Shown here: in pieces, positions 61,694 to 64,000 of the stretch
Layout: each line of letters begins with the position of its first letter
How positions within the stretch are numbered: the first letter of the stretch is position 1
DNA from: Mycobacterium sp. IDR2000157661
GTDB lineage: Bacteria > Actinomycetota > Actinomycetes > Mycobacteriales > Mycobacteriaceae
Reading direction: 5' to 3'
DNA length: 64,000 nt
Assembly (NCBI RefSeq): GCF_022317005.1
Contig: NZ_CP081006.1
Location: forward strand, 2,108,001 to 2,172,000
Translations under genes and position numbers: made by a program
Notes under the pieces: model-generated
Told to the model about the DNA's origin: nothing
Database searches by the model: none
The model's input: the letters and a program-made list of their open reading frames with translations, nothing else

Positions 61694-63064
61694 ATGAGCG
61701 CCACAAACCAATCGATGGACCACGGGTCGGGATCCGTCACCACCGGCCTCAAACGCGTCGTCGTCGCCTCCATGGCGGGCACGGTCGTCGAATGGTACGA
61801 GTTCTTCCTCTACGCCACCGCCGCCACGCTCGTGTTCAACAAGGTGTTCTTCGCCGAGGGCACCAGCGATGCCAATGCGCTCATCGCCGCGCTGCTGACC
61901 TATGCGGTCGGCTTCGTGGCGCGCCCGCTCGGCGGCGTGGTGTTCGGGCACTTCGGCGACAAGTACGGCCGCAAGAAGCTGTTGCAGTTCGCGATCCTGC
62001 TTGTCGGCGCCGTCACGTTCCTGATGGGATGTCTGCCCACGTACAACCAGATCGGCGTGTGGGCACCGATCCTGCTCGTGGTCCTGCGGTTCCTGCAGGG
62101 CTTCGCCGTCGGCGGCGAGTGGGGCGGCGCAGTGTTGCTCGTCGCCGAACACAGCCCGAACAAGAGCCGAGCCTTCTGGGCCAGCTGGCCGCAGGCCGCG
62201 GTGCCCGTCGGCAACATGCTGGCCACCGTCGTGCTGCTGGTGCTCACCGGGGTGTTGTCCGACGACGCCTTCCTGTCCTGGGGTTGGCGTGTCGCGTTCT
62301 GGCTCTCGGCCGTAGTGGTGGTCATCGGCTACTACATCCGTACCAAGGTGACCGACGCACCGATCTTCGTGGCCGCTCAGGAGGAAGTAGAGCGCGTGAA
62401 GTCGGTGTCCTACGGCGTGGTGGAGGTGCTCAAGCGTTATCCCCGTGGTGTTTTCACCGCGATGGGCCTGCGCTTCGCCGAGAACATCATGTACTACCTG
62501 GTGGTCACTTTCTCGATCGTCTACCTCAAGACGGAGGTCGGCGCGGACACCGGCGACATCCTGTGGTGGCTGCTGGTTGCGCACGCCGTGCACTTCCTCG
62601 TCATCCCACAGGTCGGCCGGCTGTCCGATCGGTTCGGCAGGCGACCGGTCTACATCGTCGGGGCCATACTGGGCGCCACCTGGGGCTTCTTCGCGTTCCC
62701 GATGATGAACACCGGGAACTATCTGCCCATCATGGCCGCGGTGATCCTGGGTCTGATCATCCACGCGATCATGTACGCACCGCAGCCGGCCATCATGGCC
62801 GAGATGTTCCCCACCCGTATGCGTTATTCCGGTGTGTCGCTGGGCTATCAGGTCACGTCGATCGTCGCCGGGTCGCTGGCGCCGGCGATCGCCACCTGGC
62901 TGCTCGACAGGTTCGACTCCTGGGTGCCCATCGCCGTCTACCTCGCCGCCGCCTCGGTGATCACGCTGGTGGCCGCCTGGTTCACTCGGGAGACCAACGG
63001 CATCGACCTGAAGGCACTCGACGAGGCCGACCGTGAGCAACTCGCCAAGGCGGGGGTGGTATGA
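61694..63064 (+). CDS. MFS transporter, metabolite:H+ symporter (MHS) family
   Basis: 456 aa with 12 predicted helices. The GTVVEWYEFFLYATAA start and the RPLGGVVFGHFGDKYGRKK loop between helices 2 and 3 define the MHS group (organic-acid symporters such as proline/betaine or shikimate). ATG 61694 follows GAAGGAGG at 61681-61688. It overlaps the dehydrogenase ATG by 4 bp, so it probably imports 3-hydroxybutyrate or acetoacetate (inference from operon). Confidence 0.86.
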   Translation: MSATNQSMDHGSGSVTTGLKRVVVASMAGTVVEWYEFFLYATAATLVFNKVFFAEGTSDANALIAALLTYAVGFVARPLGGVVFGHFGDKYGRKKLLQFAILLVGAVTFLMGCLPTYNQIGVWAPILLVVLRFLQGFAVGGEWGGAVLLVAEHSPNKSRAFWASWPQAAVPVGNMLATVVLLVLTGVLSDDAFLSWGWRVAFWLSAVVVVIGYYIRTKVTDAPIFVAAQEEVERVKSVSYGVVEVLKRYPRGVFTAMGLRFAENIMYYLVVTFSIVYLKTEVGADTGDILWWLLVAHAVHFLVIPQVGRLSDRFGRRPVYIVGAILGATWGFFAFPMMNTGNYLPIMAAVILGLIIHAIMYAPQPAIMAEMFPTRMRYSGVSLGYQVTSIVAGSLAPAIATWLLDRFDSWVPIAVYLAAASVITLVAAWFTRETNGIDLKALDEADREQLAKAGVV

Positions 63065-63807
63065 CCGGCCTCGCCGGCCGCACCGCTCTGGTCACCGGCG
63101 GTGCAAGCGGTATCGGCACTGCTTGCGTCCGCGAGCTCGCTGCCCGCGGTGCGACGGTCACCGTGGCGGACCTTGACGGGGCCGGTGCGAAGGCCCTCGC
63201 AGGCGAGATCGGCGGAAAGGCCTGGGCCGTCGACCTTTCGGACGTGCACGCGCTGGAGGACTTGCGCCTCGAGGTCGATATCCTGGTGAACAACGCCGGT
63301 GTGCAGCACGTCAGCCCGATTACGGATTTCCCGCCGGAGCGGTTCCGCTTCATCCTCGCCCTGATGGTGGAGGCGCCGTTCCTGTTGATCCGCGCCGCCC
63401 TGCCGCACATGTACGCGAACAGGTTCGGCCGCATCATCAACATCTCGTCCGTGCACGGCTTGCGCGCATCGGAGTTCAAGAGCGCGTACGTCACCGCCAA
63501 ACACGGGCTGGAGGGGCTGTCGAAGGTGACGGCGCTCGAGGCCGGGCCCCACGACGTCACCAGCAACTGTGTCGACCCGGGGTACGTTCGAACCGCGTTG
63601 GTCACCAAGCAGATCGCCGACCAGGCGCGTACGCACGGCATCGGTGAGGACGAGGTGGTGGAGAAGATCCTGTTGAAGGAGAGTGCGATCAAGCGGCTCG
63701 TCGAACCCGAAGAGGTCGCGTCGCTGGTCGGCTGGCTGGCTTCCCCGGCTGCCGGGATGGTGACCGGCGCGTCGTACCCGATGGATGGCGGGTGGAGCGC
63801 ACGGTGA
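63061..63807 (+). CDS. 3-hydroxybutyrate dehydrogenase (SDR family)
   Basis: 248 aa classical short-chain dehydrogenase. NAD site TGGASGIG, NNAGVQ, catalytic Ser (INISSVHG) and YxxxK (YVTAKHG); the C-terminal YPMDGGWSA is typical of 3-hydroxybutyrate dehydrogenases. It oxidises 3-hydroxybutyrate to acetoacetate. Between the symporter (4-bp overlap) and acetoacetyl-CoA synthetase (GTGA overlap), it is the central step of the module. Confidence 0.88.
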   Translation: MTGLAGRTALVTGGASGIGTACVRELAARGATVTVADLDGAGAKALAGEIGGKAWAVDLSDVHALEDLRLEVDILVNNAGVQHVSPITDFPPERFRFILALMVEAPFLLIRAALPHMYANRFGRIINISSVHGLRASEFKSAYVTAKHGLEGLSKVTALEAGPHDVTSNCVDPGYVRTALVTKQIADQARTHGIGEDEVVEKILLKESAIKRLVEPEEVASLVGWLASPAAGMVTGASYPMDGGWSAR

Positions 63808-64000
63808 CCGGCGAAGCGCAGTGGACACCGAGCGACTCGGACGTCGCCGATGCCCGGATCACCGACTTCGCGCGGTTCGTACAGGACCGTACCGGCCTGA
63901 GTTTCGACGGCTACCAGTCGCTGTGGCGCTGGTCGGTCGACGATCCAGGCGCGTTCTGGGCCGCGCTGTGGGACCATTTCGAGCTCGGCGAGCGACCCGA
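63804..64000 (+). CDS. Acetoacetyl-CoA synthetase, N-terminal part (cut by window end)
   Basis: 65 residues visible from GTG 63804. They carry the family N-terminus (W-PS start, FDGYQSLWRWSVDDPGAFW). The protein should activate acetoacetate to acetoacetyl-CoA for beta-oxidation. The catalytic AMP-binding domain lies beyond the window. Confidence 0.82.
   Translation, partial: MTGEAQWTPSDSDVADARITDFARFVQDRTGLSFDGYQSLWRWSVDDPGAFWAALWDHFELGERP

Overview
The window is high-GC actinobacterial DNA. Gene order and protein identity point to a fast-growing mycobacterium (Mycolicibacterium-like). From base 1 to about 57.3 kb the order follows, in inverted orientation, the Mycobacterium tuberculosis block from Rv3627c down to Rv3567c (recalled synteny, not computed): dacB, Zn-protease, tilS, hpt, lpqG, ephA, ftsH, folE-P-B-K, panC-D, coaX, lysS, lsr2, clpC1, lpqF/mhuD, mutY/canB, disA/radA, lpqE/carD, ispF, cysS, rlmB, kstR, fadE34, kshB, hsaA-D-C-B. 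The PE/PPE, espACD and esx genes that interrupt this block in tubercle bacilli are absent. Lineage-specific genes are inserted instead: a molybdopterin oxidoreductase, cbtBA, a PLP enzyme, a zinc-uptake locus, and otsB.

Layout: (1) 1-7.5 kb, cell wall, tRNA and purine salvage genes, a molybdo-oxidoreductase, and the lpqG and ephA genes. (2) 7.6-17.4 kb, one long + strand run with ftsH, folate genes folEPBK, two membrane proteins, a DUF2520 protein, and pantothenate/CoA genes panC, panD, coaX. Most neighbours overlap by a few bases. (3) 17.4-25.4 kb, a D-serine-dehydratase-like enzyme divergent from lysS, then lsr2, clpC1 with a palindromic ClgR-like site and a strong terminator, then a cobalamin riboswitch ahead of cbtB-cbtA and a phosphatase. 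(4) 25.4-34.7 kb, lpqF and mhuD (haem degradation), mutY and canB with overlapping start codons, disA, radA and lpqE. (5) 34.9-38.4 kb, carD-ispF-cysS-rlmB. The ispD gene expected between carD and ispF is missing. (6) 38.4-48.9 kb, accessory genes: SGNH hydrolase, a frameshifted metallo-hydrolase, an FhuF-like Fe-S protein, a bluB-pxpA-permease-TIGR03943 operon divergent from znuA-znuC-znuB with a Zur-like palindrome in the znuA leader, a LacI regulator and otsB. (7) 48.9-57.3 kb, a cholesterol-catabolism block (kstR, fadE34, kshB, hsaACDB) with three KstR operator matches. (8) 57.3-64 kb, a TetR regulator divergent from an acyltransferase, two alpha/beta hydrolases, and a LysR-controlled cluster of MFS transporter, 3-hydroxybutyrate dehydrogenase and acetoacetyl-CoA synthetase (cut by the window end), which looks like a ketone-body or hydroxybutyrate utilisation module.

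No rRNA, tRNA, CRISPR array, insertion sequence or prophage was recognised. The points most worth checking are the missing ispD, the shared zinc/BluB/permease control region, the frameshift in the metallo-hydrolase, the 26-bp tandem repeat that supplies the cysS start, and the regional drop in GC content across the 3' half of lysS into lsr2.
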